Below are positions 15,378-23,575 of a stretch of DNA of 35,776 nt, one piece after another. Origin of the DNA: Collinsella aerofaciens. Lineage in GTDB: Bacteria; Actinomycetota; Coriobacteriia; Coriobacteriales; Coriobacteriaceae. The stretch lies in the NCBI RefSeq assembly GCF_019131995.1, contig NZ_JAHONA010000023.1, forward strand, positions 1-35,776, written 5' to 3'. The translations under genes were made by a program, and so were the position numbers. The notes under the pieces are model-generated. The model was not told where the DNA came from. It saw only the letters and a program-made list of their open reading frames with translations, and searched no databases. The stretch's first letter is position 1, and every line of letters starts with the position of its first letter.

Positions 15378-16421
15378 ATGGAAAAGCTCGATGTGGTGAA
15401 TGCTGCGCTTGCCGCCCTGCGTGCTGGCGAGACGTGCGAGCTCGTGGTCGTGGCCGGCACGGCGGGGTCGTCGCCGCGCGGCGTGGGCGCCTGGATGGCC
15501 GTCTTTGCCGACGGTGGCCAGGCGGGCACTATCGGCGGCGGCAAGATTGAGCTCTTTGCGCTGGATGAGGCGCGCGAACTCCTGAGCGCGGGACAGTCGC
15601 GTCTGGTCCGCTACACCATGGGCGGCGAGAACTCCGATACCGGCATGATCTGCGGCGGAGTCATCTGCCTGTGCTATCTGCACCTGGACGCGACCAAGGT
15701 ACCGTTGCTCCAGTCGGTTGCCGACGTCTTGGCCTATCGGCGCATCGGCGACTTCGTCATCGACTTTGAACCGTTTATCGCGAGCGCGCTCGAGGGCGAT
15801 GTGGCCGAGTACCATGGCGAGGAATCGCGCCGCACCATTGCGGGCAGCCCCGGGCTTTCGCTGGTGGAGGAGGGGAGTAAGGTCACCTACACCAACGCGG
15901 CCTCTGAGATTCCCGCGGCGCACATCGAGACGCTCTGCCCCGAGGGCCTGACCTATATCTTTGGCTGCGGCCACGTGGGCGCCGCGACGGCGCGGGTGCT
16001 TACGGTGGCGGGCTTTGCCGTCGTGGCGTGCGACGACCGCCCCGGCACGCTGACCCCCGATTGGGTGCCCGGTGTCTACGACCGTCGTCTGGTCGACTAC
16101 AAGAGCCTGAGCAAGCAGTGCCCCATCGGCCCGCGCGACCTGGTGGTCGTCGCCACGGCGGGTCACAAGTCCGATATCGACGTGGTGATTCAGGCCATGC
16201 GTGCCAAACCCGCCTATCTGGGCTGCTTGGGCTCGCGTCGCAAGACGGCCTTTGTGCGCGCCCGCCTGGAGCAGGAGGGCTTTACGCAGGACCAGATCGA
16301 CGAGCTACACCTGCCGATCGGCGTTGCCATCGAGGCCGAGGATCCCGAGGAGATCGCTATCTCTATTGCCGCCGAGATGATCCACCTGCGCCGCACCAAG
16401 CTCGTCCCCCGCAAGCGCTAG
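15378..16421 (+). CDS. xdhC: XdhC/CoxI family molybdenum hydroxylase chaperone
   Basis: The 347-residue protein has the N-terminal XdhC/CoxI domain, with GTAGSSPRGVGAWM and GTIGGGKIE at about 27-57 and a Cys-containing TGMICGGVICLC near 88-99. The C-terminal Rossmann domain begins at IFGCGHVGAATA (about 194-205) and includes DDRP and GCLGSRRK. Family members bind and insert sulfurated or selenated molybdenum cofactor into xanthine-dehydrogenase-type enzymes. It sits 9 nt after yqeB. The second dispersed palindrome follows the stop by 17 nt and may end this transcript. Confidence 0.9.
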   Translation: MEKLDVVNAALAALRAGETCELVVVAGTAGSSPRGVGAWMAVFADGGQAGTIGGGKIELFALDEARELLSAGQSRLVRYTMGGENSDTGMICGGVICLCYLHLDATKVPLLQSVADVLAYRRIGDFVIDFEPFIASALEGDVAEYHGEESRRTIAGSPGLSLVEEGSKVTYTNAASEIPAAHIETLCPEGLTYIFGCGHVGAATARVLTVAGFAVVACDDRPGTLTPDWVPGVYDRRLVDYKSLSKQCPIGPRDLVVVATAGHKSDIDVVIQAMRAKPAYLGCLGSRRKTAFVRARLEQEGFTQDQIDELHLPIGVAIEAEDPEEIAISIAAEMIHLRRTKLVPRKR

Positions 16422-16438
16422 TCGCATCCCCACCAATA

Positions 16439-16505
16439 AGTTGCGGTGAAATACGGATTGTTTAAGCCTGTTAGGCCGCCCAACAGTCCCTATTTCACCG
16501 CAACT
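16439..16505. repeat. Dispersed palindromic repeat, copy 2, with T-run
   Basis: AGTTGCGGTGAAATA (16439-16453) and TATTTCACCGCAACT (16491-16505) are perfect 15-nt arms. They continue inward with mismatches through GGA(T/C)TGTT. It is a diverged copy of the element at 13649-13725. On the plus strand it is followed by GCTTTTT, so it probably terminates yqeB-xdhC transcription before rplE. Confidence 0.88.
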
Positions 16506-16589
16506 GCTTTTTGGGATCCATTTGTGCGGGGGAGTTGTGGAGTTGTGCAGGCAGACGAGGTTTTTCTGGAAATACGCTCCCGATGCGCG

Positions 16590-16595
16590 TATAGT
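16590..16595 (+). promoter_or_regulatory. Candidate -10 box of a promoter for the rplE-led operon
   Basis: TATAGT lies 137 nt before the rplE start, with only a weak -35 (TGGAAA) 17 nt upstream. A promoter is expected here, because the gene upstream is an unrelated one followed by a terminator-like palindrome. Confidence 0.4.
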
Positions 16596-16672
16596 ACCGA
16601 TTGTTTTGTCGGCTCCTGCTGCGTCGAGTCCAGACCGCGAAATGCCATGAGCGGCGCGGATGCAGCCAGGAG

Positions 16673-16707
16673 GCACGAGGACAACCCATCGTGGCCACGC
16701 CCCGTGC
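16673..16707 (+). promoter_or_regulatory. Leader hairpin before rplE
   Basis: GCACGAGG and CCCCGTGC pair with one mismatch; between them lies the palindrome CGTGGCCACG. The structure ends about 13 nt before the AAGGAG site of rplE. In other bacteria ribosomal-protein leaders bind a repressor protein such as S8; here that is only a suggestion from position. Confidence 0.3.
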
Positions 16708-16732
16708 TTAAAACCCCAAGAAGGAGTGAACA

Positions 16733-17290
16733 ATGGCAGAAGAGAAGTATGTGCCGCGTCTGAAGACCAAGTACAACAACGAGGTCAAGCAGCAGCTTCA
16801 GGACAAGTTCCAGTACGAGAACGTCATGATGATCCCCAAGTTTGAGAAGATCGTCGTGAACATGGGTGTCGGCGAGGCCGCTACCGATTCCAAGGCCATC
16901 GACGGTGCCGTGCGCGACCTGCGCGCCATCACCGGCCAGCAGCCGATGATCACCCGTGCCCGCAAGTCCATCGCTACCTTCCGCCTGCGCGCCGGTATGC
17001 CGATCGGCTGCAAGGTTACCCTGCGTGGCGACCGTATGTGGGAGTTCTTCGATCGTCTGACCTCCGTCGCGATCCCCCGTATCCGCGACTTCCGCGGCAT
17101 CTCCGCCAAGAGCTTCGACGGCCGTGGTAACTTCTCCATGGGCGTCACCGAGCAGCTCATCTTCCCCGAGATCGACTTCGACTCCGTCGATCACCAGCGT
17201 GGTATGGACATCACTTTCGTGACCACCGCCAACACCGATGAGGAGGCCAAGGCCCTTCTGGACGCCTTCGGTTTCCCGTTCAAGAAATAG
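16733..17290 (+). CDS. rplE: 50S ribosomal protein L5
   Basis: The full-length 185-residue L5 is recognised by [11 protein letters not shown], the [20 protein letters not shown] block, MWEFFDRL and the C-terminal [11 protein letters not shown]5 binds 5S rRNA and joins the central protuberance of the large subunit. AAGGAG lies 8 nt before the ATG. It is the first gene of the ribosomal block here. In nearly all bacteria rplN and rplX precede it; they are missing, so this copy must be driven by a promoter in the 311-bp gap upstream. Next is rpsN after 79 nt containing a hairpin. Confidence 0.98.
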   Translation: MAEEKYVPRLKTKYNNEVKQQLQDKFQYENVMMIPKFEKIVVNMGVGEAATDSKAIDGAVRDLRAITGQQPMITRARKSIATFRLRAGMPIGCKVTLRGDRMWEFFDRLTSVAIPRIRDFRGISAKSFDGRGNFSMGVTEQLIFPEIDFDSVDHQRGMDITFVTTANTDEEAKALLDAFGFPFKK

Positions 17291-17305
17291 GTTCACCTGC
17301 CCTAT

Positions 17306-17335
17306 AAGCGCCGTTCCCACAAGGGGGCGGCGCTT
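17306..17335 (+). other. Intercistronic hairpin between rplE and rpsN
   Basis: AAGCGCCG and CGGCGCTT form a perfect 8-bp stem, with CCC/GGG pairing possible inside. No T-run follows (GGGGCG). It may tune translation or RNA stability of the downstream zinc-type S14 gene. Confidence 0.5.
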
Positions 17336-17369
17336 GGGGCGAACAATACTCTATGTGAGGAGGATATAA

Positions 17370-17555
17370 GTGGCTAAGACATCGATGATCGTCAAGTGCA
17401 ATCGCAAGCAGAAGTTCTCTACTCGTGAGTACACGCGCTGCCAGCGCTGCGGCCGTCCGCACTCTGTGTACCGCAAGTTCGGCCTGTGCCGTGTCTGCTT
17501 CCGCGAGCTTGCACTCAAGGGCGAGCTTCCCGGCGTTAAGAAGGCCAGCTGGTAA
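17370..17555 (+). CDS. rpsN: 30S ribosomal protein S14, zinc-binding (type Z)
   Basis: The 61-residue S14 is the short zinc form, with C24-x2-C27 and C40-x2-C43. It binds 16S rRNA in the head of the small subunit. The start is GTG, with GAGGAGG about 9 nt upstream. The short type is normal for actinobacteria and Firmicutes; a longer zinc-free paralogue, induced in zinc limitation in some species, would be elsewhere if present. A 119-nt gap separates it from rpsH. Confidence 0.97.
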   Translation: MAKTSMIVKCNRKQKFSTREYTRCQRCGRPHSVYRKFGLCRVCFRELALKGELPGVKKASW

Positions 17556-17674
17556 GTCACTACCAGCGTTTCAAGCATCAGTTTGGAACAGGGAAAACGC
17601 GCTAAAAAGGCTTTGCCGTTAAGGGCGGCGAAGAACCAAGAGCACGTGTTCATCAAGAACGAAGGAGAATCTGT

Positions 17675-18073
17675 ATGAACCTTACAGACCCGATCGCAGA
17701 TATGCTTACGCGCATCCGTAACGCTAACTCTGTGAACAAGGCCACGGTCTCCATGCCGAGCAGCAAGAAGCTCGTCGAGATCGCTCGTGTTCTGCACGAG
17801 GAGGGCTACATCGAGGGCTACGATGTCGAGGACACCGTTCCCCAGAAGACTCTGCACATCACGCTTAAGTATGGTCCCAAGAAGGCTAAGGTCATCAACG
17901 GCATCCGCCGCATTTCCAAGCCGGGCCTGCGTAAGTACACTGGCGTTGCCGACATGCCCCGCGTCCGCGGTGGCCTTGGTACCGCCATTATTTCCACCAG
18001 CCATGGCGTCATGACCGACCGCGATGCTCGCAAGCACAACGTCGGCGGCGAGATCATCGCTTACGTCTGGTAA
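17675..18073 (+). CDS. rpsH: 30S ribosomal protein S8
   Basis: The 132-residue S8 is identified by [15 protein letters not shown] at the N-terminus and the C-terminal [18 protein letters not shown] and GGEIIAYVW. It binds the central domain of 16S rRNA, and in several bacteria it represses translation of the spc operon by binding its mRNA. GAAGGAG precedes the ATG. The 119-nt gap upstream is long for this operon and may hold regulatory structure, but no clear S8-site mimic was seen. Confidence 0.98.
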   Translation: MNLTDPIADMLTRIRNANSVNKATVSMPSSKKLVEIARVLHEEGYIEGYDVEDTVPQKTLHITLKYGPKKAKVINGIRRISKPGLRKYTGVADMPRVRGGLGTAIISTSHGVMTDRDARKHNVGGEIIAYVW

Positions 18074-18106
18074 TTCGCTCGGTAGGTAGAAGGAAAGGAG
18101 ATCACC

Positions 18107-18643
18107 GTGTCTCGTATCGGTAATAAGCCTGTCCAGATTCCCGCCGGAGTCGAAGTGGCAGTCAACGGCAACAACGTTGTCGTCAAGGGCCCCAAGGGCC
18201 AGCTCGAGCTCGATGTCTTTGAGAAGCTCGCTATCAACGTCGAGGACAACGTCCTCACCGTTTCCCGTCCCGACGACGAGCGTGAGACCCGTGCCCGCCA
18301 CGGCCTCACCCGTGCCCTCATTTACAACATGGTTGTTGGCGTTTCCGAGGGCTTCGAGAAGAAGCTCGAGCTCGCCGGCGTCGGTTACCGCGTGCAGCAG
18401 AAGGGCAAGAACCTCGAGTTCTCCCTGGGCTTCTCGCACCCCGTGATCGTCGAGGCTCCCGAGGGCATCACCTTCGAGGTTCCCGACAACACCCACGTGA
18501 ACGTCAAGGGTATCAACAAGCAGCAGGTCGGTCAGATCGCCGCTGAGATCCGCGGCCATCGTCCTCCCGAGCCTTACAAGGGCAAGGGTATCCACTACGT
18601 TGGCGAGCACATCCGCCGCAAGCTGGGTAAGGCCGCCAAGTAG
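18107..18643 (+). CDS. rplF: 50S ribosomal protein L6
   Basis: The 178-residue L6 is recognised by [16 protein letters not shown] at the start, [10 protein letters not shown], and the C-terminal signature [13 protein letters not shown]. It sits near the L7/L12 stalk base and GTPase centre. The start is GTG behind GGAAAGGAG. It follows rpsH by 33 nt and precedes rplR by 75 nt containing a perfect hairpin. Confidence 0.98.
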   Translation: MSRIGNKPVQIPAGVEVAVNGNNVVVKGPKGQLELDVFEKLAINVEDNVLTVSRPDDERETRARHGLTRALIYNMVVGVSEGFEKKLELAGVGYRVQQKGKNLEFSLGFSHPVIVEAPEGITFEVPDNTHVNVKGINKQQVGQIAAEIRGHRPPEPYKGKGIHYVGEHIRRKLGKAAK

Positions 18644-18668
18644 TCGTAACCGACTCACTCGCATAAGA

Positions 18669-18690
18669 CCAGCACCCCGTCAGGTGCTGG
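18669..18690 (+). other. Intercistronic hairpin between rplF and rplR
   Basis: CCAGCACC and GGTGCTGG are perfect 8-nt arms around CCGTCA. The T-run CTTTTT appears only 11 nt later, so full termination is unlikely; partial attenuation or processing is possible. Confidence 0.5.
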
Positions 18691-18718
18691 CAAGATCAAC
18701 CTTTTTAGGAGTTTACGT

Positions 18719-19087
18719 ATGAACAAGCATAAGGCGAAGCTGGAAGGCCTCAAGCGTCGTCAGCGTCGTGTTCGCGGCAAGGTCTCGGGTACCTCCGAGC
18801 GTCCGCGTCTTCGCGTGACCCGTACTAACGCCAACATCTATGCCCAGATCATCGACGACAGCAAGGGCTCCAGCCTGACGCTCGTCTCTGCCTCGACCCT
18901 CGAGGCCGAGTTCAAGGGCACCCACACCTCGAACAAGGAGGCTGCGGAGAAGGTCGGTCAGCTCGTTGGCAAGCGCGCCATCGAGGCCGGCATCACCAAG
19001 GTCGCCTTCGATCGCGGTGGCCGTATCTACCATGGCCGCGTCAAGGCCCTCGCCGACGGTGCTCGTGCCGCCGGTCTCGAGTTCTAG
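18719..19087 (+). CDS. rplR: 50S ribosomal protein L18
   Basis: The 122-residue L18 has the basic N-terminal [13 protein letters not shown] block, [20 protein letters not shown], and the C-terminal [22 protein letters not shown] signature of the family. It binds 5S rRNA with L5. TTTTTAGGAG precedes the ATG. rpsE follows after 14 nt. Confidence 0.98.
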   Translation: MNKHKAKLEGLKRRQRRVRGKVSGTSERPRLRVTRTNANIYAQIIDDSKGSSLTLVSASTLEAEFKGTHTSNKEAAEKVGQLVGKRAIEAGITKVAFDRGGRIYHGRVKALADGARAAGLEF

Positions 19088-19101
19088 GAGGTATGTAGCA
19101 C

Positions 19102-19626
19102 ATGGCTCGTAATCAGAAGCAGCAGCGCGAGGCCTCCGAGTTCGAGGAGCGCGTCGTTTACATCAACCGCGTGTCGAAGACCGTCAAGGGTGGTCGTCGC
19201 ATGAGCCTCGTCGCTCTCGTCGTCGTTGGCGACGGCAAGGGCAACGTCGGCGTTGGCATGGGCAAGTCCGCTGAGGTGCCCATGGCCATCTCCAAGGCGT
19301 CTCTCGATGCCAAGAAGAACATGTTCCACGTGCCGGTGACCGATCAGGGCACCATTCCGCACGAGGTTCTCGGTCACTTTGGTGCCGGCCGCATCATCAT
19401 CAAGCCCGCTGTCGAGGGTACCGGCGTTATCGCCGGCGGCGCTGTGCGTCCCCTCTTCGAGCTTGCTGGCATCAAGAACGTCCTGTCCAAGTCCCTCGGT
19501 ACCGACAACGGCCTCAACATCATCAAGGCTGCCGTCGAGGGCCTCAAGGAGCTCTCCAGCCCTGAGGACGTCGCGGCTCGCCGTGGCCTGACGGTCTCCG
19601 AGATGTTCGTCGGTAAGGAGAACTAA
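19102..19626 (+). CDS. rpsE: 30S ribosomal protein S5
   Basis: The 174-residue S5 has the N-terminal double-stranded-RNA-binding fold ([20 protein letters not shown] and the [13 protein letters not shown] loop) and the C-terminal S5 fold ([29 protein letters not shown]). It contributes to decoding accuracy and mRNA unwinding at the entry channel. TAGGAGG precedes the ATG; rpmD starts 2 nt after its stop. Confidence 0.98.
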   Translation: MARNQKQQREASEFEERVVYINRVSKTVKGGRRMSLVALVVVGDGKGNVGVGMGKSAEVPMAISKASLDAKKNMFHVPVTDQGTIPHEVLGHFGAGRIIIKPAVEGTGVIAGGAVRPLFELAGIKNVLSKSLGTDNGLNIIKAAVEGLKELSSPEDVAARRGLTVSEMFVGKEN

Positions 19627-19628
19627 GC

Positions 19629-19811
19629 ATGGCTGACACCATCAAGATCAAGCAGGTCCGCAGCACCAACGGTTGCAAGCAGGACCAGGTCCGTACTGTC
19701 CGTGCCCTCGGTCTCCACAGGATCCGCGAGGTTCGCGAGATTGCTGACAACGAGTCCGTCCGCGGCATGATCTTCAAGGTCAAGCACCTTGTCGAGATTG
19801 TAGAGGAGTAG
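19629..19811 (+). CDS. rpmD: 50S ribosomal protein L30
   Basis: The 60-residue L30 shows IKIKQVRSTNGCKQDQ, the central VRALGLHRIREVREIAD and a final VKHLVEIVEE. It is an optional large-subunit protein kept in most Gram-positives. It lies 2 nt after rpsE and 3 nt before rplO, so it is translationally coupled to both. Confidence 0.97.
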   Translation: MADTIKIKQVRSTNGCKQDQVRTVRALGLHRIREVREIADNESVRGMIFKVKHLVEIVEE

Positions 19812-19814
19812 CAA

Positions 19815-20264
19815 ATGCAGCTTCACGATCTTACTCCCGCGCCCGGTTCCACCAAGAACCGCAAGCGCGTCGGCCGTGGCAATTCTTCGGGTCACGGCAC
19901 CACTTCTGGCCGCGGTCAGAAGGGCCAGGGTTCTCGCTCTGGCGGCACCAAGGGTGCCGGCTTCGAGGGTGGCCAGACTCCGCTGGCTATGCGCCTGCCC
20001 AAGCTTCCGGGCTTCCGCAACCCCCGTCGTATCGAGTACACCGCTGTTAACGTTGAGCGTCTCGAGCGTAAGTTCGAGGACGGCGCTGTGATCGACGGTG
20101 CCGCTCTTAAGGCCGCTCGCATCACCAAGAGCGAGTTCGAGCCCGTCAAGGTGCTCGGCAATGGTGAGCTCACCAAGAAGTTCACGGTCAAGGTCGACAA
20201 GGTCAGCGCTTCTGCGCTGGCCAAGATCGAGGCCGCCGGCGGAAAGGTCGAGCTGCCGTGCTAA
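19815..20264 (+). CDS. rplO: 50S ribosomal protein L15
   Basis: The 149-residue L15 has the basic Gly-rich N-terminal extension ([23 protein letters not shown]), [16 protein letters not shown], and the C-terminal [22 protein letters not shown]. It is an early assembly protein of the 50S subunit. GAGGAG precedes the ATG. Its last codons overlap the GTG start of secY by 7 nt. Confidence 0.98.
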   Translation: MQLHDLTPAPGSTKNRKRVGRGNSSGHGTTSGRGQKGQGSRSGGTKGAGFEGGQTPLAMRLPKLPGFRNPRRIEYTAVNVERLERKFEDGAVIDGAALKAARITKSEFEPVKVLGNGELTKKFTVKVDKVSASALAKIEAAGGKVELPC

Positions 20265-21544
20265 ATGGTCTTAAGAATGCTTTCCGCATCAAAGAATTGC
20301 GCGAAAAGATTCTTTTTACCATAGCTATGCTCGTCGTGTACCGCATTGGTGCGCACGTTCCTGTGCCCGGCATTCCCTTCCAGGGGATGCTGGGCCTTTT
20401 CTCGACCGATAACAATTCGGTCGCCGCAGGTGCTATGGCCCTCCTGAATCTTTTCTCTGGCGGCGCGTTGAGCTATGTGTCGGTGTTTTCGCTGGGCATC
20501 ATGCCTTACATCACCAGCTCGATCATCCTCCAGATGCTCCAGGCCGTCGTGCCTTCCCTGCATGAGCTTGCCCGCGAGGGCGAGGTCGGTCAGACCAAGA
20601 TTACGCAGTATTCGCGTTACCTCACCCTGGCTCTGGCAATCCTCAACTCCGTGGGTTACCTCTTCCTCTTTAAGAGTTTCGGCATCAGCTTCAATGGCGC
20701 CGGCGCTCCCGAGATCATCTTCGACCTCATGATCGTCGGTACGCTCACCGCGGGCGCCATGCTGATCATGTGGATTGGTGAGCTCATCACCCAGCGCGGT
20801 ATCGGCAATGGCATGTCGCTGATCATCTTCGCGAACATCATGGCCGGTCTGCCGCAGGCTATCTTCTCCAGCACCGAGGGCAATGCCGGTGGCATCATCA
20901 CCATGGTGATCATCTGCGCCATCATCCTGCTGGTTATCCCGCTGATTGTTTTCCTTGAGCGCGGCCAGCGCCGCATCCCGGTCTCCTACGCTAAGCGCGT
21001 CGTGGGCCGTCGCATGATGGGTGGCCAGACCACCTACCTGCCCATCAAGGTCAACACCGCGGGTGTCGTGCCGATCATCTTCGCTTCGGCGCTGCTGTAC
21101 TTCCCGGCTCAGATTGCCGTGTTCTTCCCCGGCATCGGCTGGATTCAGGCAGTTGCCTCCGCGCTTTCGACCGGTTGGCTCAACTGGGTGCTTAACGTTG
21201 TCCTCATCGTGTTCTTCGCGTACTTCTACACCTCCATGGTGTTCAACCCCGATGACACGGCCGATAATCTTAAGAAGCAGGGCGGCTTTATTCCGGGCGT
21301 CCGTCCGGGTAGGGCTACCGCGGCCTACATCAAGAACGCGCTCAACAAGATCACGCTTCCCAGCGCTGTCTTTTTGGCGCTCATCGCCATCGTGCCTTCG
21401 ATCATCTTCTCCTTCACGGGTAACCATCTGATCCAGGCATTTGGCGGCACGTCCATCCTCATCATGGTCGGCGTCGTGCTCGACACGGTCGATAAGCTCG
21501 AAGGCCAGATCAAGATGTATGATTACGATGGATTCTTTAAATAG
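20258..21544 (+). CDS. secY: Protein translocase subunit SecY
   Basis: The 428-residue channel protein of the Sec translocon has ten predicted membrane helices. Family motifs include GAHVPVPGI in the first loop, [20 protein letters not shown] around the plug/TM2, and the conserved cytosolic loops with [20 protein letters not shown] and [13 protein letters not shown]. The start is GTG at 20258, overlapping the rplO stop; the ATG at 20265 is out of frame. GGAAAGG lies 10 nt upstream, inside rplO. The overlap implies translational coupling. adk follows after 18 nt. Confidence 0.97.
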   Translation: MLNGLKNAFRIKELREKILFTIAMLVVYRIGAHVPVPGIPFQGMLGLFSTDNNSVAAGAMALLNLFSGGALSYVSVFSLGIMPYITSSIILQMLQAVVPSLHELAREGEVGQTKITQYSRYLTLALAILNSVGYLFLFKSFGISFNGAGAPEIIFDLMIVGTLTAGAMLIMWIGELITQRGIGNGMSLIIFANIMAGLPQAIFSSTEGNAGGIITMVIICAIILLVIPLIVFLERGQRRIPVSYAKRVVGRRMMGGQTTYLPIKVNTAGVVPIIFASALLYFPAQIAVFFPGIGWIQAVASALSTGWLNWVLNVVLIVFFAYFYTSMVFNPDDTADNLKKQGGFIPGVRPGRATAAYIKNALNKITLPSAVFLALIAIVPSIIFSFTGNHLIQAFGGTSILIMVGVVLDTVDKLEGQIKMYDYDGFFK

Positions 21545-21562
21545 GCTAGAGGAGGATTGCTC

Positions 21563-22189
21563 ATGAACCTCGTATTGCTCGGAGCTCCGGGTGCCGGTAA
21601 GGGCACCGTCGCACAGGAGCTCGTCGCCGAGTTTGGCGTCGCCCATATTTCCACGGGCGACCTGCTGCGTGCTGCCGTCAAGGGTGGCACCGAGCTTGGT
21701 ATTCAGGCTAAGAAGTACATGGACGCTGGCGAGCTCGTTCCCGACCAGCTCGTGATCGACCTTGTCAAGGAGCGCCTTGCCGCCGATGACGCCCAGCAGG
21801 GCTTCATCCTCGACGGCTTCCCGCGCAACACCGCCCAGGCTGTGACGCTCGATTCCGAGCTCTCCGCCATGGGTCGCGAGATCGATTGCGCCCTTCTGGT
21901 CGATGTGGCCCCCGAGGTCATTATCGATCGTCTGTCTTCGCGTCGCACCTGCCGCGCCTGCGGTTACACCGGCACCGCTGCCGATGCCACCTGCCCCAAG
22001 TGCGGTGGCGAGATGTATCAGCGCGACGACGACAAGCCCGAGACCATCAAGAACCGTCTCGACGTCTACGAGAAGTCCACGAGCCCGCTCGTCGACTACT
22101 ATCGTGGCCAGGGTCTGCTCAAGTCGGTCAACGGTGACCAGGCTCGCGAGACCGTGTACGGGGATGTCAAAGAGGCTCTCGGTCTATGA
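21563..22189 (+). CDS. adk: Adenylate kinase, zinc-LID form
   Basis: The 208-residue enzyme interconverts ATP and AMP with two ADP. It shows the P-loop GAPGAGKGT (7-15), the AMP-binding STGDLLRAA, the DGFPRN motif near 84, and a long LID with four cysteines (C130, C133, C144, C147) that would bind structural zinc as in Gram-positive enzymes. The ATG at 21563 is chosen because GAGGAGG lies 7 nt upstream; an in-frame TTG at 21557 is too close to it. The TGA stop overlaps the map start (ATGA). Confidence 0.97.
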   Translation: MNLVLLGAPGAGKGTVAQELVAEFGVAHISTGDLLRAAVKGGTELGIQAKKYMDAGELVPDQLVIDLVKERLAADDAQQGFILDGFPRNTAQAVTLDSELSAMGREIDCALLVDVAPEVIIDRLSSRRTCRACGYTGTAADATCPKCGGEMYQRDDDKPETIKNRLDVYEKSTSPLVDYYRGQGLLKSVNGDQARETVYGDVKEALGL

Positions 22190-22974
22190 TCAAGATTAAG
22201 TCTGCAACGCAAATCGAGCAGATGAAGAAGGCAGGAGCGCTATCTAAGATGGCGCTCCGCCACGTTGGAGCCATGGTGCGTCCCGGCGTTTCCACCTTTG
22301 AGCTCGATCAGCTTGCGGAGCAGATTATCCGCATGCATGGCGGCACCCCGGCCTTTAAGGGCTACGGCGGGTTCCCGGGGACCATATGCGCATCGATCAA
22401 CGATGCCGTGGTCCACGGTATTCCCAACCCCGACATGATCCTGCGCGATGGCGATATCATTTCCATCGATACGGGAGCCGTTGTCGACGGTTGGGTCGGC
22501 GATAACGCTTGGACGTTTTTCGTCGGTACCCCCACGCCCGAAGCCAAGGCTTTGTGCGAGGTCACGCGCGATTGCCTTAAGGCCGCCATCGAGCAGGCTG
22601 TTCCCGGTAACCATATCGGGGACGTCGGTTATGCCGTTCAGTCCCTCGCCGAGTCTCACGGTTACGGCGTGCTTCGTGATTATGTGGGCCATGGCATTGG
22701 CCGCGTGATGCACGAGGACCCCAACGTTCCTAACTATGGAAAGAAGGGGAGGGGCGTTCGCCTCCAGGCCGGCATGGTCATTGCCATCGAGCCGATGGTT
22801 ACGATGGGTTCCAACCATGTGAGCACGGGCTCCGACGGTTGGATTGTTACGACCAACGACCACCTGCCCGCCGCGCACTACGAGAACACCGTCGCCATCA
22901 CCAATGACGGTCCGGTGATTCTCACCACGGATGCGCAAGGTGCTTGGTGCTCGCTCCAAGGCGGAGAAATGTAA
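22186..22974 (+). CDS. map: Type I methionine aminopeptidase
   Basis: The 262-residue enzyme removes the initiator methionine from nascent proteins. The five metal ligands of the pita-bread fold are all present: D95 (SIDTGA), D106 (GDNAWTF), H169 (GHGIG), E202 (IEPMV) and E233 (YENTVAIT). There is no N-terminal zinc-finger or SH3-binding extension. Its start overlaps the adk stop, so it is cotranslated with adk, as in many Gram-positive spc operons. The gene after it, infA, has its own promoter. Confidence 0.97.
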   Translation: MIKIKSATQIEQMKKAGALSKMALRHVGAMVRPGVSTFELDQLAEQIIRMHGGTPAFKGYGGFPGTICASINDAVVHGIPNPDMILRDGDIISIDTGAVVDGWVGDNAWTFFVGTPTPEAKALCEVTRDCLKAAIEQAVPGNHIGDVGYAVQSLAESHGYGVLRDYVGHGIGRVMHEDPNVPNYGKKGRGVRLQAGMVIAIEPMVTMGSNHVSTGSDGWIVTTNDHLPAAHYENTVAITNDGPVILTTDAQGAWCSLQGGEM

Positions 22975-23010
22975 CAAGTTCCACCTAGTTGTGGAGCCAT
23001 TACGAAGTTA

Positions 23011-23039
23011 TTACGATGCGTGCATACGTGTTGTAGAAT
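23011..23039 (+). promoter_or_regulatory. Promoter upstream of infA
   Basis: TTACGA (23011-23016), a 17-bp spacer and TAGAAT (23034-23039) make a good sigma-70-type promoter. It gives a 5' leader of about 33 nt to the infA start and allows infA-rplQ to be expressed apart from the upstream genes. Confidence 0.65.
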
Positions 23040-23078
23040 ACTCAATCGCTGTCGTTTTCTAGAGAAAGATGATTGCTT

Positions 23079-23297
23079 GTGAAGAAGGAAGACGCAATTG
23101 AGCTCGAGGGTACGGTAAAGGAACCGCTGCCCAACGCCATGTTTAAGGTTGAGCTCGAGAACGGTCATTCGGTTCTGTGCAACATTTCCGGCAAGATCCG
23201 AATGAATTACATCCGTATTCTCCCCGGTGACAGGGTTGTCGTGGAGCTTTCCCCGTACGACCTGACCCGCGGCCGCATCACCTATCGCTATAAATAG
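23079..23297 (+). CDS. infA: Translation initiation factor IF-1
   Basis: The 72-residue OB-fold protein reads [19 protein letters not shown], then [40 protein letters not shown] and YRYK, all classic IF-1. It occupies the ribosomal A site during initiation. GTG at 23079 is chosen because it gives the usual VKKED start and a 10-nt spacing to AGAGAAAG; an in-frame TTG at 23073 is too close to that site. It is preceded by its own promoter and followed by a 150-nt structured gap before rpmJ. Confidence 0.95.
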   Translation: MKKEDAIELEGTVKEPLPNAMFKVELENGHSVLCNISGKIRMNYIRILPGDRVVVELSPYDLTRGRITYRYK

Positions 23298-23321
23298 CGG
23301 CACGCATACACGCACTCCTTT

Positions 23322-23398
23322 TCCGACTGCAGGCTTAGCTCAACCTACGGTCGGATTGTGTGTGAAGACCAGCCATAGTTTTAAACGCCTGCGGCTGG
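23322..23398 (+). other. Two hairpins between infA and rpmJ
   Basis: TCCGAC (23322) pairs with GTCGGA (ending 23355). CCAGCC (23369) pairs with GGCTGG (ending 23398). No T-run follows either. The 150-nt gap is long for this operon; the structures may control L36 synthesis or RNA processing. Confidence 0.4.
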
Positions 23399-23447
23399 GC
23401 GAGTAGATAGTAGGGAAGTAGTTTGAGCGCTACCGAAAGGAAGAACG

Positions 23448-23561
23448 ATGAAGGTACGTCCTTCGGTCAAGAAGATGTGCGATAAGTGCAAAATCATTAG
23501 GCGCCATGGCAAGGTCCTCGTCATTTGCGAGAACCCCCGTCATAAGCAGCGTCAGGGTTAA
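23448..23561 (+). CDS. rpmJ: 50S ribosomal protein L36, zinc-binding
   Basis: This 37-residue protein translates as [20 protein letters not shown] and continues [17 protein letters not shown]. The zinc ligands are C11, C14, C27 and H32, the C-plus form of L36. GAAAGGAAG lies 5 nt before the ATG. It sits between infA and rpsM, the standard position in the alpha region. Confidence 0.97.
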   Translation: MKVRPSVKKMCDKCKIIRRHGKVLVICENPRHKQRQG

Positions 23562-23575
23562 GAGAGGAGACTACG

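Larger units (their letters stand above)
16422..16732. other. Intergenic junction between the purine cluster and rplE
   Basis: This 311-bp stretch holds palindrome copy 2, a possible promoter (TGGAAA at 16567, 17-bp spacer, TATAGT at 16590-16595) and an imperfect hairpin just before the rplE ribosome-binding site. No remnant of rplN or rplX coding sequence could be recognised in any frame. Confidence 0.6.

Noticed and set aside
16590..16732. Remnant of rplX upstream of rplE
   Set aside because: No frame gives an L24-like C-terminus; the segment reads as leader sequence.
20261..21646. 461-codon frame opposite secY
   Set aside because: The Asp/His/Glu-rich translation comes from the complement of hydrophobic codons; secY is unambiguous.
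23322..23398. Possible tRNA between infA and rpmJ (GGCTTAGCTCAA resembles a D-arm)
   Set aside because: No acceptor stem, anticodon stem or TTC-loop can be aligned around it.
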